NCBI GenBank assembly: GCA_041228345.1
Contig: CP166131.1
Location: forward strand, 1,419,001-1,483,000
Source: Alphaproteobacteria bacterium LSUCC0396
GTDB taxonomy: Bacteria > Pseudomonadota > Alphaproteobacteria > Puniceispirillales > Puniceispirillaceae
DNA: 64,000 bases
Direction of reading: 5' to 3'
Of the stretch, positions 47,194-57,049 are shown one piece after another (position 1 is the stretch's first letter; every line of letters starts with the position of its first letter). The notes under the pieces are model-generated. The model was not told the origin of the DNA. It ran no database searches and worked only from the letters and a program-made list of their open reading frames with translations. Both the position numbers and the translations under genes were made by a program.

Positions 47194-47405
47194 CACCGTC
47201 TTAAAAAACCGTCGCAACAGCTGAACTTGATCGCAGTTCGCAACCCGAGTTTGGCTATTATTACGGCATTCAGGGAATAAATTGACATTCATCCTACGGC
47301 CTTTGCGTTTTGATGCGATTGCTGCTCGCCAAAATCAATTAAACCCTCGGGCTAATTGGTACCTTGTGGTCGCGGGCGGATCAACCTGTTTCGTTATCAG
47401 ACTGC

Positions 47406-48305
47406 TCAGTCAGCACGCCCTTTCGTGTCGTTCGCACCAAGACGTTTGGCCAATAGCAGCAAATCTTCAAACGCCAGACGTTTTTGCGCTGGCGAGCGTA
47501 ACAGATAGGCCGGATGCAAACTTGCCAAAGCGGGCCGCAATACGCCATCACCAAAATCAATTTCGTGCCAATGTCCACGCAGCTTCATAATGCCGTCATT
47601 ACTGCCCAAAACCAGCTTGGCTGCGGCACCGCCAAGCAAAAGCACGATATCCGGCTTGGCAAGTTGAACATGACGAAACAGCCATGGCAACAACATCGCC
47701 GTTTCTTCTTCGGTGGGGCTACGATTGCCCGGTGGTCTCCACGGCAAAAGATTAGTGAGATAAGCCGATGCACGATCAAGCCCAATCGTCATTAGCATCT
47801 TGTCGAGAAGCTGACCATCAGCCCCAACAAAAGGCACACCCATGCGGTCTTCGTCACGGCCGGGGGCTTCGCCAATAATCATCAACCGCGCCCCCGGATT
47901 ACCATCGGCAAAACATAGATTGCTGGCAGTGTGCTTTAGCGGACACGCATCAAGACCAGCAAGCCCAGCTTGCAAATCAGCCAAGCTGGTGATGCCGGAA
48001 AGTGTCGCCACTGCCGCACCCGCACTTGCCTCTAAACCCGCACTGGCCTTTAAAGGGTCGTCACCAGCAGATTTGTGCCCCGCAAGTTTATCCAAAAGAT
48101 TATGAGTGTGCGATGTGGCATCGCGCATGGCCGATTTTACCGCCGTCGATGCGGGCAGGCTAACATTTGCTGCCAAAAGCTGGTCAAGGCGTAATGGCGG
48201 CGCATCGGGCACAGGATGATCCAACAAGGCTTCATCAACGCCCATATCCAGTTGCCATGCCAACATCGCAATCAGTTCATTTCGATCATGGATTTGTGCT
48301 GGCAT
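47406..48305 (-). CDS. uracil-DNA glycosylase, family 4-like, lacking most Fe-S ligands
   Basis: Base-excision enzyme of 299 residues with a low-complexity N-terminal half (about 1-120, Ala/Ser-rich) and a C-terminal UDG domain. Motif 1 GEAPGRDEDRMGVPFVGADGQLL and motif 2 SLHPAYLLRSP are intact, as in family 4. Of the four cysteines that hold the [4Fe-4S] cluster in Thermus/Archaeoglobus enzymes only one remains (ACPLKHT). The CxxC partner is Leu, the CRPP cysteine is Trp (LPWRPPGNRSP), and the CxPxL one is Leu. The only other Cys is in LCFADG. So it probably folds without a cluster. The alphaproteobacterial branch is known to me to have W-RPP, but the further loss is notable. Confidence 0.88.
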   Translation of the reverse strand: MPAQIHDRNELIAMLAWQLDMGVDEALLDHPVPDAPPLRLDQLLAANVSLPASTAVKSAMRDATSHTHNLLDKLAGHKSAGDDPLKASAGLEASAGAAVATLSGITSLADLQAGLAGLDACPLKHTASNLCFADGNPGARLMIIGEAPGRDEDRMGVPFVGADGQLLDKMLMTIGLDRASAYLTNLLPWRPPGNRSPTEEETAMLLPWLFRHVQLAKPDIVLLLGGAAAKLVLGSNDGIMKLRGHWHEIDFGDGVLRPALASLHPAYLLRSPAQKRLAFEDLLLLAKRLGANDTKGRAD

Positions 48306-48505
48306 ATCAGAATCTGTCGAATTTTGGTTGTTTCACCGCGGCAAAAATGCGCAATATTAGTCTTGCATGGGCACTGAATTTTATCAATTGGCTTGAAGCT
48401 GAATTGAAGGCTTCTTATGGTAACAGCCGACAGGTAATATCATACTGGACGGTAACATATATCTCGCTGAATTTTGAAACTATGTCGACATAGATGGGAA
48501 TAAAG

Positions 48506-50140
48506 ATGGAACGCGAAGTGATGGAATTTGATGTTGTGATCGTCGGGGGCGGCCCATCTGGCCTGTCCGCAGCGATCCGACTGAAACAGCTGGCAAACGA
48601 GGCTGGCAAAAACATCGAGGTGTGCCTGATTGAAAAAGGCAGCGAGGTTGGCGCCCATATCCTGTCAGGCGCCGTTCTTGAACCGCGCAGCCTGAATGAG
48701 CTGATTCCCGATTGGCAACAACGCGGCGCCCCTCTCGACACACCGGTAACCGCAGATAAATTCATGTTTCTGACCGAGACCGGCAGCTTTCGGATGCCAA
48801 CACCGCCAAGCATGAATAATCACGGCAATTATATCATCTCGCTTGGGAATTTTTGTCGCTGGCTAGGCGAGCAGGCCGAAGCCTTGGGCGTTGAGATTTA
48901 TCCAGGCTTTCCGGCAGCCGAGGTTCTGTATGATGATCAGGGCTGGGTCAAAGGGGTTGCAACTGGCGATATGGGGATTGGCAAGGATGGGGTGCCAACC
49001 GATCACTATATGCGCGGCATGGAGTTGCACGCCAAACAGACAATTTTTGCTGAAGGCTGCCGTGGACATCTGACCAAAACTCTGTTTGAAAAATTTGATC
49101 TACGTGAGGGCAAAGATCCGCAAACCTTTGCGATTGGCATTAAGGAATTATGGGATATTGACCCTGAAAAGGCCAAGCCCGGTCTGGCCTGGCATTCGGT
49201 TGGCTGGCCGCTGGCCAGTGACACTTATGGTGGATCATTCCTTTATCATCTAAACGGTAATCAGGTTGCCGTTGGTTATGTTGTCGGGCTTGATTACAGC
49301 AACCCGCATCTATCCCCATTTGAGGAGTTTCAGCGATTTAAAAATCATCCAGCAGTGCGGGATACCTTTGTTGGCGGACGCCGCGTTTCCTATGGCGCGC
49401 GCGCATTGAATGAAGGTGGGTTCCAGTCAGTGCCAAAATTGACGTTCCCGGGCGGTTGCCTTGTTGGCTGTACCGCTGGGTTTTTGAATGTGCCAAAAAT
49501 CAAAGGCACGCATACGGCAATGAAGTCGGGGATGTTGGCCGCAGAAGCCATTTTTGAGGCGCTGGACACCATGCAGGCCGGTGATGAGCCGACAAGCTAT
49601 GCAAACCGGTTGCAAGATAGCTGGCTATGGGCCGAGCTTTACAAAGTCCGCAACATTCGGCCCGGTTTTGCCAAAGGCCTGTGGCTGGGCCTCGCATATG
49701 CTGCGATTGATACTTATCTATTTTTTGGCAGAGCCCCGTGGACATTGCGCCATCATGCTGACCATGAAGGTCTAAAGCTTGCCAGCGAAATGCCAAAGAT
49801 CGACTACCCAAAACCTGATGGCATTGTCAGTTTTGACCGAAATTCATCGGTGTTTTTGTCCGGGACAAATCATGAGGAGAATCAGCCAGCGCATCTGACC
49901 TTAAAAGATGCCTCGATCCCGATCAGCCACAATCTTGCGCTTTATGATGCGCCCGAACAACGCTATTGCCCGGCTGGTGTTTACGAGATTGTTCACAATG
50001 ACGATGGCCGGAACCCAAGGTTACAGATCAACGCACAGAATTGTGTGCATTGCAAAACTTGTGATATCAAAGACCCATCACAGAATATCGTGTGGGTCAG
50101 CCCCGAAGGTGGAGGCGGGCCTAATTACCCCAATATGTGA
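48506..50140 (+). CDS. electron transfer flavoprotein-ubiquinone oxidoreductase
   Basis: Membrane-associated ETF dehydrogenase that passes electrons from acyl-CoA and amine dehydrogenases to ubiquinone. About 544 residues: FAD fold [27 protein letters not shown] core with [20 protein letters not shown] and [16 protein letters not shown], a monotopic membrane patch, and the [4Fe-4S] domain at the end with YCPAGVYEI plus [16 protein letters not shown] 48506 is favoured by GGGA six bases upstream; ATG 48494 is also open. It overlaps the TPR gene start, suggesting an operon. Confidence 0.96.
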   Translation: MEREVMEFDVVIVGGGPSGLSAAIRLKQLANEAGKNIEVCLIEKGSEVGAHILSGAVLEPRSLNELIPDWQQRGAPLDTPVTADKFMFLTETGSFRMPTPPSMNNHGNYIISLGNFCRWLGEQAEALGVEIYPGFPAAEVLYDDQGWVKGVATGDMGIGKDGVPTDHYMRGMELHAKQTIFAEGCRGHLTKTLFEKFDLREGKDPQTFAIGIKELWDIDPEKAKPGLAWHSVGWPLASDTYGGSFLYHLNGNQVAVGYVVGLDYSNPHLSPFEEFQRFKNHPAVRDTFVGGRRVSYGARALNEGGFQSVPKLTFPGGCLVGCTAGFLNVPKIKGTHTAMKSGMLAAEAIFEALDTMQAGDEPTSYANRLQDSWLWAELYKVRNIRPGFAKGLWLGLAYAAIDTYLFFGRAPWTLRHHADHEGLKLASEMPKIDYPKPDGIVSFDRNSSVFLSGTNHEENQPAHLTLKDASIPISHNLALYDAPEQRYCPAGVYEIVHNDDGRNPRLQINAQNCVHCKTCDIKDPSQNIVWVSPEGGGGPNYPNM

Positions 50141-51852
50141 GGGTGGATTTGGGTAATCTAGACAAAATGACAGGCCAGAAAAGGCCGCGGCGATATACAG
50201 ACCATAACCGGCCATGGCTAATGCTTGCCAGTGCCGTTCTGCTGGTCGCCTTTCTGTATACGCCAGCCCAAAAATCATTCGCATCGACAAATTTAAATCA
50301 GCGTTTGGAAACTACGGCGGCAAATTATCTTGCGGCACGCCAAGCGTTATATTTTCGTGATGTTAGTGCCTCGGCGGCGTTTTACCTCAAAGCCTTAAAT
50401 TCTGATCGGGACAATCCCAACCTGTTGCAACAGGCTTTTTACACGCAGTTTCAGCTTGGGCATATTGATGCCGCCGCAACGCTTGCCAGCGAAATTGAGC
50501 TGCAGAATCTGACCACCAGTTTTTCCCGCGAACCGGCAACTGCGCAGGCGATCCTGCAAGAAGATTGGGACGCGGTTCTGGTGCTTGCCGACTCGATTGC
50601 GGAAAATCTTGATGCCCAGCCAGTGGCCGCCGTGATCAAAGCATGGGCGCTGACTGCCAAGGGGCAGGGCGCCGCCGGATTGTCACATTTGCTGAAAATC
50701 GGCAAGGCCGCGGCCGCATCTGGTCAGACCATGCCAGCGATGTACATCATTCAGGCTGCTCGTCTAGCCGAGCATCTTGGTGATAAGGCCGAGATGCAGT
50801 TTCATACCGAGACATTGTTTGCGCGGCGCGATCTATCATCACAAACCATGCTGCAGCTTGCCAGCCTTTACGCCCGCAACGCCGAATTTGGCAAAATGGA
50901 TGAGGTGATTGACCGCCTGCCATTGGGCTTTAGCCATAAGCTTGTGCGCGCCCAGCTAATCAGCCAAAAGGAAGCGCCAAAAATAAGCAGCCATATTGCA
51001 GCTGGAATCATAGATGCCAGCTTAATTGACAGGCAATCGCAAGGTGGCAGCATGTTGAATGCACGCCTTGGGCTGGCATTATATCTTGATGATGCGAACG
51101 ATAGTGCCCGTTTCCTGTTGGCCCAAGCCCTGCAAGAAATGGAACAGCCACAAGCCGCCATCGCCAAGCTTGATGCCATTGATGAGACCAGTATTTGGGG
51201 TCAGCCTAGGTTATTGCTTAGAAGTGATCTGGAACGGCGCAACGATATGTCAGGCGCAATCAGCCAAATGCAGGCAGCCGTTGATGGAGACCGGGTGAAC
51301 GCGCTTTTGCATAAAGAGCTAGGCGACCTTTATCGAATGGCAAGCCAGTTTGATAAGGCACGTGATGCCTATCTTGTTGCAATTGATCTTGGCTTCGTGT
51401 CTGGCGATCTCTTTCGAAACCTTGCCATTTCCTATGAGCAGCTTGAACAGGATGAACTTGCCGAAGCTAGTTTCAAAGCAGCTTTAGAGGAAAATCCAAA
51501 CGATCCCTTCACCCTAAATTATCTAGGTTATTGGTGGGCCGATGACGGGCGCAATCTTGATGAGGCGATCAAATTAATTGAAAAGGCGGTTCGATTGCGG
51601 CCGAGAAGCGGCTTTTTTGTGGATTCGCTGGGATGGGTACATTTCAAGCTTCGCAATTATGATCTGGCAGTTGCCTTTCTCGAGCAGGCAACCATTCTGG
51701 AACCAATGGATGCGGTCATTGCCGGCCATCTTGGCGACGCTTATTGGGAAGTCGGCCGCCATAGCGAAGCGCGTTTCAAATGGCAATATGCGCTGTCAAT
51801 TGCCACCGAAGATGACCTAAAAGCCGAATTTACCGCCAAACTTAATCCATGA
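50137..51852 (+). CDS. exported tetratricopeptide-repeat protein
   Basis: A protein of about 570 residues with an N-terminal hydrophobic segment ([24 protein letters not shown]) that is a signal peptide or anchor, then repeated TPR units. The clearest TPRs are late: [62 protein letters not shown] and [32 protein letters not shown]. This matches alphaproteobacterial proteins found next to ispE, thought to act as periplasmic or envelope scaffolds; the function is not known. The start is uncertain: GTG 50137 overlaps the ETF-QO stop, ATG 50167 is the alternative. The stop overlaps ispE by ATGA. Confidence 0.85.
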   Translation: MRVDLGNLDKMTGQKRPRRYTDHNRPWLMLASAVLLVAFLYTPAQKSFASTNLNQRLETTAANYLAARQALYFRDVSASAAFYLKALNSDRDNPNLLQQAFYTQFQLGHIDAAATLASEIELQNLTTSFSREPATAQAILQEDWDAVLVLADSIAENLDAQPVAAVIKAWALTAKGQGAAGLSHLLKIGKAAAASGQTMPAMYIIQAARLAEHLGDKAEMQFHTETLFARRDLSSQTMLQLASLYARNAEFGKMDEVIDRLPLGFSHKLVRAQLISQKEAPKISSHIAAGIIDASLIDRQSQGGSMLNARLGLALYLDDANDSARFLLAQALQEMEQPQAAIAKLDAIDETSIWGQPRLLLRSDLERRNDMSGAISQMQAAVDGDRVNALLHKELGDLYRMASQFDKARDAYLVAIDLGFVSGDLFRNLAISYEQLEQDELAEASFKAALEENPNDPFTLNYLGYWWADDGRNLDEAIKLIEKAVRLRPRSGFFVDSLGWVHFKLRNYDLAVAFLEQATILEPMDAVIAGHLGDAYWEVGRHSEARFKWQYALSIATEDDLKAEFTAKLNP

Positions 51853-52736
51853 TTTCCGTTCTTGCGCCGGCAAAAATTAACCTTTTCCTGCGCGTTTGTG
51901 GCAAGGATGATCGCGGCTATCATCATTTGGACTCGTTGATTGTCTTCACCGAATTTGGCGATCGACTAACATTTGAGCCGGCGGCGAATGATGCGCTGAT
52001 CGTGACTGGCGAGTTCAGTACAGCCTTAGATAACGACGAAATTGCCACCCCTCGATTTAATTACCAAACACAGGATAATCGTGGCGCTAATAATCTGGTG
52101 ATGCACGCCTTGGACGGGTACCGGCAAGCTGGCGGTGTCATTGACGGGCTTGCAATCACGCTGGAAAAAAACATTCCTGTTGGGGCGGGGCTTGGCGGCG
52201 GATCGGCCGATGCAGCGGCATTATTGCGGGCAGTAAACGCGCTGTCACGGACGCCGCTGGACAGTTCCGTCCTTTATGACCTTGCCGCCAGCCTTGGCGC
52301 TGATGTGCCAGTTTGTCTTGCTGGTGGGTGCCAACGCATTGCCGGAATTGGTGACAGCATGACGCCGTTTACCATGCCGCAAACCGGCGCAATATTGCTT
52401 GCAAATCCCCAGATCCCGCTATCAACCAAAGACGTCTTTACCCATTTTGGCGGTCATTACAGCGGTTTTGCCGGATCTCTTGATGGGCTTGATGCTGCCG
52501 GTCTTGTTGCGCTTGGTAATGATTTGACACCAGCGGCACTGGTGCTAGTGCCGCAGATTAGATCCTGCCTTGAAATAATGGAGGCCGCACCTGGCGTTAA
52601 ATGCGCTGCGATGTCGGGAAGCGGAGCAAGCTGTTTTGCACTATTTGAACAAGCCAGCGATGCCAAAGCGGCAGCAGCCCAACTTGAAACCGCTGGATAT
52701 TGGGCCATTGCAAGCCAGATTTACCAAGTCGATTAA
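51849..52736 (+). CDS. ispE: 4-diphosphocytidyl-2-C-methyl-D-erythritol kinase
   Basis: GHMP kinase of the non-mevalonate isoprenoid pathway, 295 residues. The opening SVLAPAKINLFLRVCGKDDRGYHHLDSLIVF and the ATP motif PVGAGLGGGSADAAALLRAVN are the IspE signatures; MSGSGASCFALF is GHMP motif 3. Start codon overlaps the TPR stop by ATGA. Followed by a tRNA-Gln after 119 bases. Confidence 0.96.
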   Translation: MISVLAPAKINLFLRVCGKDDRGYHHLDSLIVFTEFGDRLTFEPAANDALIVTGEFSTALDNDEIATPRFNYQTQDNRGANNLVMHALDGYRQAGGVIDGLAITLEKNIPVGAGLGGGSADAAALLRAVNALSRTPLDSSVLYDLAASLGADVPVCLAGGCQRIAGIGDSMTPFTMPQTGAILLANPQIPLSTKDVFTHFGGHYSGFAGSLDGLDAAGLVALGNDLTPAALVLVPQIRSCLEIMEAAPGVKCAAMSGSGASCFALFEQASDAKAAAAQLETAGYWAIASQIYQVD

Positions 52737-52855
52737 ATCATTTAATCAGACGGTTAGGGTACAACCACAAGGTTTGGGGGATTTTAAAGCATATTCGGCA
52801 AAGAACGGGCTTGATTGCTTGGAACTTGGTCGCTAAATTGCAGCGTCCAACGGAT

Positions 52856-52930
52856 TGGGGCGTGGCCAAGTGGTAAGGCATCGGTTTTTGGTATCGTGTA
52901 TCGTAGGTTCGAATCCTACCGCCCCAGCCA
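52856..52930 (+). tRNA. glnX: tRNA-Gln (anticodon TTG)
   Basis: Acceptor TGGGGCG pairs with CGCCCCA, with encoded GCCA end. The anticodon loop TTTTGGT gives TTG at 52888-52890. T arm GTAGG-TTCGAAT-CCTAC is perfect. The anticodon stem TCGGT/ATCGT has one G.U pair and a U-U mismatch at the top, which is unusual but tolerated in some glutamine tRNAs. Reads CAA and by wobble CAG. Confidence 0.95.
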
Positions 52931-53048
52931 TCCGTTTTTGCACATTTCTAGATTTACCCCACCATCGTTGAGATAAAGCCTGCGGCAATGATCCGCAGCT
53001 AGATGTTGCGCGGTAATATTGTTTGCAGAAATAATTGGGAGGCATGAT

Positions 53049-54149
53049 ATGCGCGCTAGGATCAGCTTGATTAAAGGTGATGGCATCGGCGTTGATGTCA
53101 GTGATGCCGCCATGTTCCTTGCCCAAAAAGCCATGAGCAAAGCAGGGCTACCAGCACCAGAAATTATTGAGATTGCCGCCGGTGCGAAATATTATGCCGA
53201 AACAGGTGTTGATATAGAGCCAGATGGCGAAAAGCGCGCCGGTGACGCCGATGCGATTTTCCTTGGAGCTATCGGGCTTCCTTCGATCCGGCACGCTGAT
53301 GGCACTGAAATATCACCGCATCTTCGGCTTCGTGACCGGTACCAGCTTTATGCCGGTATCAGGCCAGTCAAAGCTTATCCAAATGCGCCAATGCCACTTG
53401 CCGACAAACGTGCTAGCAAGATTGATCTTGTCATTATTCGCGAATCTACCGAAGGTCTGTTTTATTCTGCTGCCGTTCATGGCCGGAGCAAAGTCATTGA
53501 TAACGCGGTCTGTGACGAGACTTTGCGCATTACCCGTGCGACGACTGAAAAGCTGCATGATTTTGCCTTTCGCTTTGCCAGTAAGCGCAAAGAAAAAGGG
53601 CATAAGGGGCAGGTAACTTGTGTTGATAAGGCGAATGTCTTTACCTCGATGGCATTTTTCCGGCAGATTTTTGACGAAGTTAGCGCCCAGTATCCGGATA
53701 TCAGCAAGGGTTATAATTATGTCGATGCGGCAGCGCTCGATCTTATTCGCCAGCCCTGGGCAGCCGATGTTTTGGTAATGGAAAATATGTTTGGCGATAT
53801 TTTGTCAGATCTTGCCGGTGGCCTTGTTGGCGGGATGGGCATGGCGGCCTGCGGCGAAATTGGTGACGAGATCGGACTGTTTCAACCCGCACATGGCAGC
53901 GCCCCTGATATTATGGGTATGGATAAAGCCAACCCGCTAGCGGCAATTTTAAGCGCCGGATTAATGCTTGATTATCTTGCCGAAAAACTAGATCAACCGG
54001 CCTATGACGATGCCGCTATGATACTTGATGCGGCGATTGAAACCGGCTTTTCGCTAAACCGGTTGCGCCCGATGGAATTTGGCGGCGATATGGGCACCAA
54101 AGCGGTGACGTCAGCGATTTCATCACTGATGGATGGCAAGGCGAAATAG
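53049..54149 (+). CDS. isocitrate/isopropylmalate-family dehydrogenase of unknown substrate
   Basis: Beta-decarboxylating dehydrogenase of 366 residues. ISLIKGDGIGVDVSDAA, LRLRDRYQLYAGIRPVKAYPN (substrate Arg residues), LVIIRESTEGLFYSAAVHG, and NMFGDILSDLAGGLVGGMGMAACGEIGD with the metal-binding Asp define the family. The RESTEGL form is closer to isocitrate- and tartrate-type members than to LeuB, which usually reads RELTGGIYFG, and no leuC/leuD is nearby. So the enzyme might act on tartrate, D-malate or a related 2-hydroxy acid; substrate is open. GGGAGG six bases before ATG 53049 fixes the start. Convergent with the response regulator. Confidence 0.88.
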   Translation: MRARISLIKGDGIGVDVSDAAMFLAQKAMSKAGLPAPEIIEIAAGAKYYAETGVDIEPDGEKRAGDADAIFLGAIGLPSIRHADGTEISPHLRLRDRYQLYAGIRPVKAYPNAPMPLADKRASKIDLVIIRESTEGLFYSAAVHGRSKVIDNAVCDETLRITRATTEKLHDFAFRFASKRKEKGHKGQVTCVDKANVFTSMAFFRQIFDEVSAQYPDISKGYNYVDAAALDLIRQPWAADVLVMENMFGDILSDLAGGLVGGMGMAACGEIGDEIGLFQPAHGSAPDIMGMDKANPLAAILSAGLMLDYLAEKLDQPAYDDAAMILDAAIETGFSLNRLRPMEFGGDMGTKAVTSAISSLMDGKAK

Positions 54150-54155
54150 CCTCAT

Positions 54156-54875
54156 TCAATCTGACAGCCGATAGCCTTTTTCCGTGGTAAGGACCAAGGG
54201 CTCTTTTGTTAGCCGACTGATTTTCTGGCGCAAACGGTAAATATGCGTTTCAAGCGTGTGCGTGCTGACACCATTTTGAAACCCCCAAACCTCGGCTAGA
54301 ATTTCACTTTTCGTTACATCATTGGGAAATGCCCAATACAGAAATTTCAGGATCGTTGATTCTTTTTCGGTTAGGGCCTGCATCCGGTCAGTGCCAATTT
54401 CATGCAGCATTTTATTAGCCGGTACAAAGCTAAGATTGCCAATCTCAAAACGCGCATCGTCCAAGGCTTTGAACTGGCGCAATTGGGTTCGGATACGAGC
54501 AATCAACTCGCCAAGACGAAGCGGCTTGGTGATATAATCATTCGCACCAGCCTCTAGCCCGCGGACAATATCATCTTCTGCCCCCTTGGCCGTCAACATC
54601 ACAATCGGCTTGGCAAACCCGTTCCGCCGCAAACGCTGACAGATATCAATTCCGTTTCCGTCAGGCATCTGAACATCGAGCAGAATTAAATCGGGGTTGG
54701 TGTTGGCAAGCACATTATCAAGGTCAGCAACAACCCCAACTTCGAATATTTCGCTAAACCCCTCGACGGCAAGTTGCTGGCGCAAGGTTGCACGCAAATA
54801 GGCATCATCATCAACGATTAATAAACGCGACGTAGAAGCGGCTTCTTTCCTGTCGCATGGGGACAACACTTGCAT
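54156..54875 (-). CDS. OmpR/PhoB-family response regulator, orphan
   Basis: A 239-residue two-domain regulator. Receiver: acidic pocket LLIVDDDAYLR, phosphoacceptor Asp in LILLDVQMPDGNGIDI, Thr in VMLTAKGAEDD and Lys in DYITKPLRLGEL. The C-terminal winged helix is recognisable by LTEKESTILKFLYWAFPNDVTKSEILAEVWGF and VSTHTLETHIYRLRQKI. No histidine kinase is adjacent, so its signal is unknown. It is divergent from ribA across 120 bases and could control it or act elsewhere. It is not CtrA: that protein has a different C-terminal domain sequence. Confidence 0.92.
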   Translation of the reverse strand: MQVLSPCDRKEAASTSRLLIVDDDAYLRATLRQQLAVEGFSEIFEVGVVADLDNVLANTNPDLILLDVQMPDGNGIDICQRLRRNGFAKPIVMLTAKGAEDDIVRGLEAGANDYITKPLRLGELIARIRTQLRQFKALDDARFEIGNLSFVPANKMLHEIGTDRMQALTEKESTILKFLYWAFPNDVTKSEILAEVWGFQNGVSTHTLETHIYRLRQKISRLTKEPLVLTTEKGYRLSD

Positions 54876-54995
54876 TTTTTATCACAACTCAATAAATCAA
54901 TGGCTTAATTTACACACGTGCATTAACCAGTTACACCAAGTAATCGTAGCTTATTCTATTCTAGATTGTATATGCCTTAACGAACCGGAGCCGGG

Positions 54996-56132
54996 ATGAT
55001 GCACGATACCCGTGCAAAAAACGCCTATATGAAGGCCGAACGTGCGAGCGCAGAATTGCGCCGCGGCGGCCATGTGATGCTGCGACTCAATAATGGCGAG
55101 GCGGCACTTTTCCGCGGTGCAGAATTTGCCGATGACAGTGACATTACCGCGCTTAGCCGGCTTGCCGGATCCGGCGCCTTGCTCGTGTTGACAGCAAACC
55201 GGATACGAAGCCTTGGTAAAGCTCTTCGTCAGGGCTGGCCCGCGGCGACGATTGCGCTTGCGATGCGCGATTACGAACGCGTATTTGACCTTGCATTTGG
55301 CCAGACAAGCCTTGATGAGCATAATGGCCTTAGCCTTGTTGCCGAGCAGACAGGATCGCTCGCTGATCACGCCACCAGATTATTGCGCAATGCCAAATTG
55401 CTGCCTGCTGCGTTATTGGCGCGGCTGCCATTTCGCGATATCTCGGCGCAAGACCGGTTTGCCCAAGAACATAATCTGCTTGTTCTGGAAGCGCGCGATC
55501 TGGATGCCTATCATCATCAGGCCGGAGCCATGATGCGGATTGCGGCGCGTGCCAGGGTGCCGCTGGCGGTCGCTGAAAATGCCGAGGTTGTGATGTTTCG
55601 TGCCGAAATCGGCGGCGAGGATCATTTTGCCGTTTTGATCGGAAAAGGCGCTGATCTTGAGGCGCCATTGGTGCGCCTTCATTCGCAATGTATTACTGGT
55701 GATGTTCTGGGCAGCCTGAAATGTGATTGCGGCGATCAATTGCAGGCGGCGATGCGGCTGATGGCGGAAAATGGCGGCGGCGTGCTGGTTTATCTGGCAC
55801 AAGAAGGGCGTGATATTGGCCTTTTAAACAAAATGCGCGCCTATGCATTACAGGATAATGGGCTGGATACGGTGGATGCTAATCATGCACTCGGGTTTGA
55901 CACGGATGAACGGGTGTTTTTGCCTGCAGCGCGTATTCTTGATGCACTTGGCATTACACGTTTGCGGCTGATCACTAATAATCCTGACAAGATCAGCCAG
56001 CTTGAACAATGCGGAATCAAAGTTGAAGAACGCGTGCCGCTAGTGCTTGCCAGCAATCCGCATAATGAAGATTATCTTGCAACAAAGAAACATCGGACTG
56101 GCCATATGATTATGGATAAGGATAAAGGGTAA
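54996..56132 (+). CDS. ribA: GTP cyclohydrolase II with degenerate N-terminal RibB-like domain
   Basis: First step of riboflavin synthesis from GTP. The 378 residues fall into an N-terminal part (1-185) that occupies the place of the DHBP synthase domain in RibBA but lacks its RENEGD-type acidic motif, and a C-terminal GTP cyclohydrolase II domain. The latter has zinc cysteines in LHSQCITGDVLGSLKCDCGDQ, catalytic GRDIGLLNKMRAYALQD and the DANHALGFDTDER segment. So the N-terminal domain is probably non-catalytic, as known in other alphaproteobacteria. GGAG stands upstream of the first of two adjacent ATGs. Confidence 0.92.
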   Translation: MMHDTRAKNAYMKAERASAELRRGGHVMLRLNNGEAALFRGAEFADDSDITALSRLAGSGALLVLTANRIRSLGKALRQGWPAATIALAMRDYERVFDLAFGQTSLDEHNGLSLVAEQTGSLADHATRLLRNAKLLPAALLARLPFRDISAQDRFAQEHNLLVLEARDLDAYHHQAGAMMRIAARARVPLAVAENAEVVMFRAEIGGEDHFAVLIGKGADLEAPLVRLHSQCITGDVLGSLKCDCGDQLQAAMRLMAENGGGVLVYLAQEGRDIGLLNKMRAYALQDNGLDTVDANHALGFDTDERVFLPAARILDALGITRLRLITNNPDKISQLEQCGIKVEERVPLVLASNPHNEDYLATKKHRTGHMIMDKDKG

Positions 56133-56139
56133 AAACACC

Positions 56140-56841
56140 CTAACTGTCACGCTCCCCAAAAATGGCTGATCCTATACGAACCACATTTGCCCCAAAGGCA
56201 ATTGCCTCTTCGAAATCATCACTCATTCCCATTGATAAGATAGAAAGATGATTGCGTTTGGCAATGGTTTGCAACAGCGCAAAATGCATCGCCGCCTCTT
56301 CATAAATTGGCGGAATACACATCAGGCCAGTAATATTAAGCCCCGCCTCATCACGGCAAAAGGCAATGAAGTCATCCGCATCCTCAGGCGCAATGCCTGA
56401 TTTTTGCGCTTCTTTACCACTATTAACCTGAATATAGCAATCAAGCAGGCGGTTTTGACGGATCATCTCATCGCCCAATGCCTTTGCCAGCTTGGGCCGA
56501 TCAACCACCTCGATAACATCAAATAGCGCCACCGCATCCGCCGCCTTGTTGGTTTGCAGCGGGCCAATTAAATGCAATGTCAAATCGGCATGTCGATCGC
56601 GGCGTGGCACCCATCGGCCTTGGGCTTCTTGAACGCGGTTTTCGCCAAACACACGCTGGCCAGCCACAAGTGCTGCATCAATCCGGTTATCAGGCTGACG
56701 TTTGCTTACCGCCACCAAGGTAACTGGCCGATGAAGCCCCGTTTGCGTTTTATAGTTCCCCTCGGCGGAATTAATTTTTTTATGGATAGCAGAAAGATTA
56801 TCGGCAATGATAGAATGCGTGTTTAAAATTTCGTCTGACAT
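56140..56841 (-). CDS. yggS: YggS-family PLP homeostasis protein
   Basis: Binds pyridoxal phosphate and buffers B6 vitamers. It has 233 residues. The PLP lysine is in TLVAVSKRQPDNRI, and LHLIGPLQTNKAADAV, LDCYIQVNSGKEAQKSGI, SILSMGMSDDFEEAIAFGANVVRIGSAIFGER are the family signatures. Converges on ribA with 7 bases between stops. No catalytic activity is established in the family. Confidence 0.94.
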   Translation of the reverse strand: MSDEILNTHSIIADNLSAIHKKINSAEGNYKTQTGLHRPVTLVAVSKRQPDNRIDAALVAGQRVFGENRVQEAQGRWVPRRDRHADLTLHLIGPLQTNKAADAVALFDVIEVVDRPKLAKALGDEMIRQNRLLDCYIQVNSGKEAQKSGIAPEDADDFIAFCRDEAGLNITGLMCIPPIYEEAAMHFALLQTIAKRNHLSILSMGMSDDFEEAIAFGANVVRIGSAIFGERDS

Positions 56842-57009
56842 GATTTGTGCTGCCCCTAGCCAAGGCTGTCTGTTGCAATAGTTCCAACTTTTGTAACGCT
56901 TTAGCCCCTCATCAACAAGACTGTTGCAAAAATATCACACACATGAAAAAACTTATTCCATCGCATTCATCGGTTCTTGTTAATTTAGTGATAATCAATA
57001 TGTTTTGTC

Positions 57010-57029
57010 CATTGCCAATGGTGGCAATG
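57010..57029 (+). promoter_or_regulatory. 8-bp hairpin in the porin leader
   Basis: CATTGCCA-ATGG-TGGCAATG is a perfect inverted repeat with a 4-base loop, ending 11 bases before the GGAG ribosome site. A hairpin in this place can stabilise the message or modulate ribosome access. The upstream 170 bases are AT-rich; TTGTTA at 56979 followed 16 bases later by TATGTT (57001) is a possible promoter. Confidence 0.5.
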
Positions 57030-57049
57030 ACTTCTCTAAGGGAGATTTA

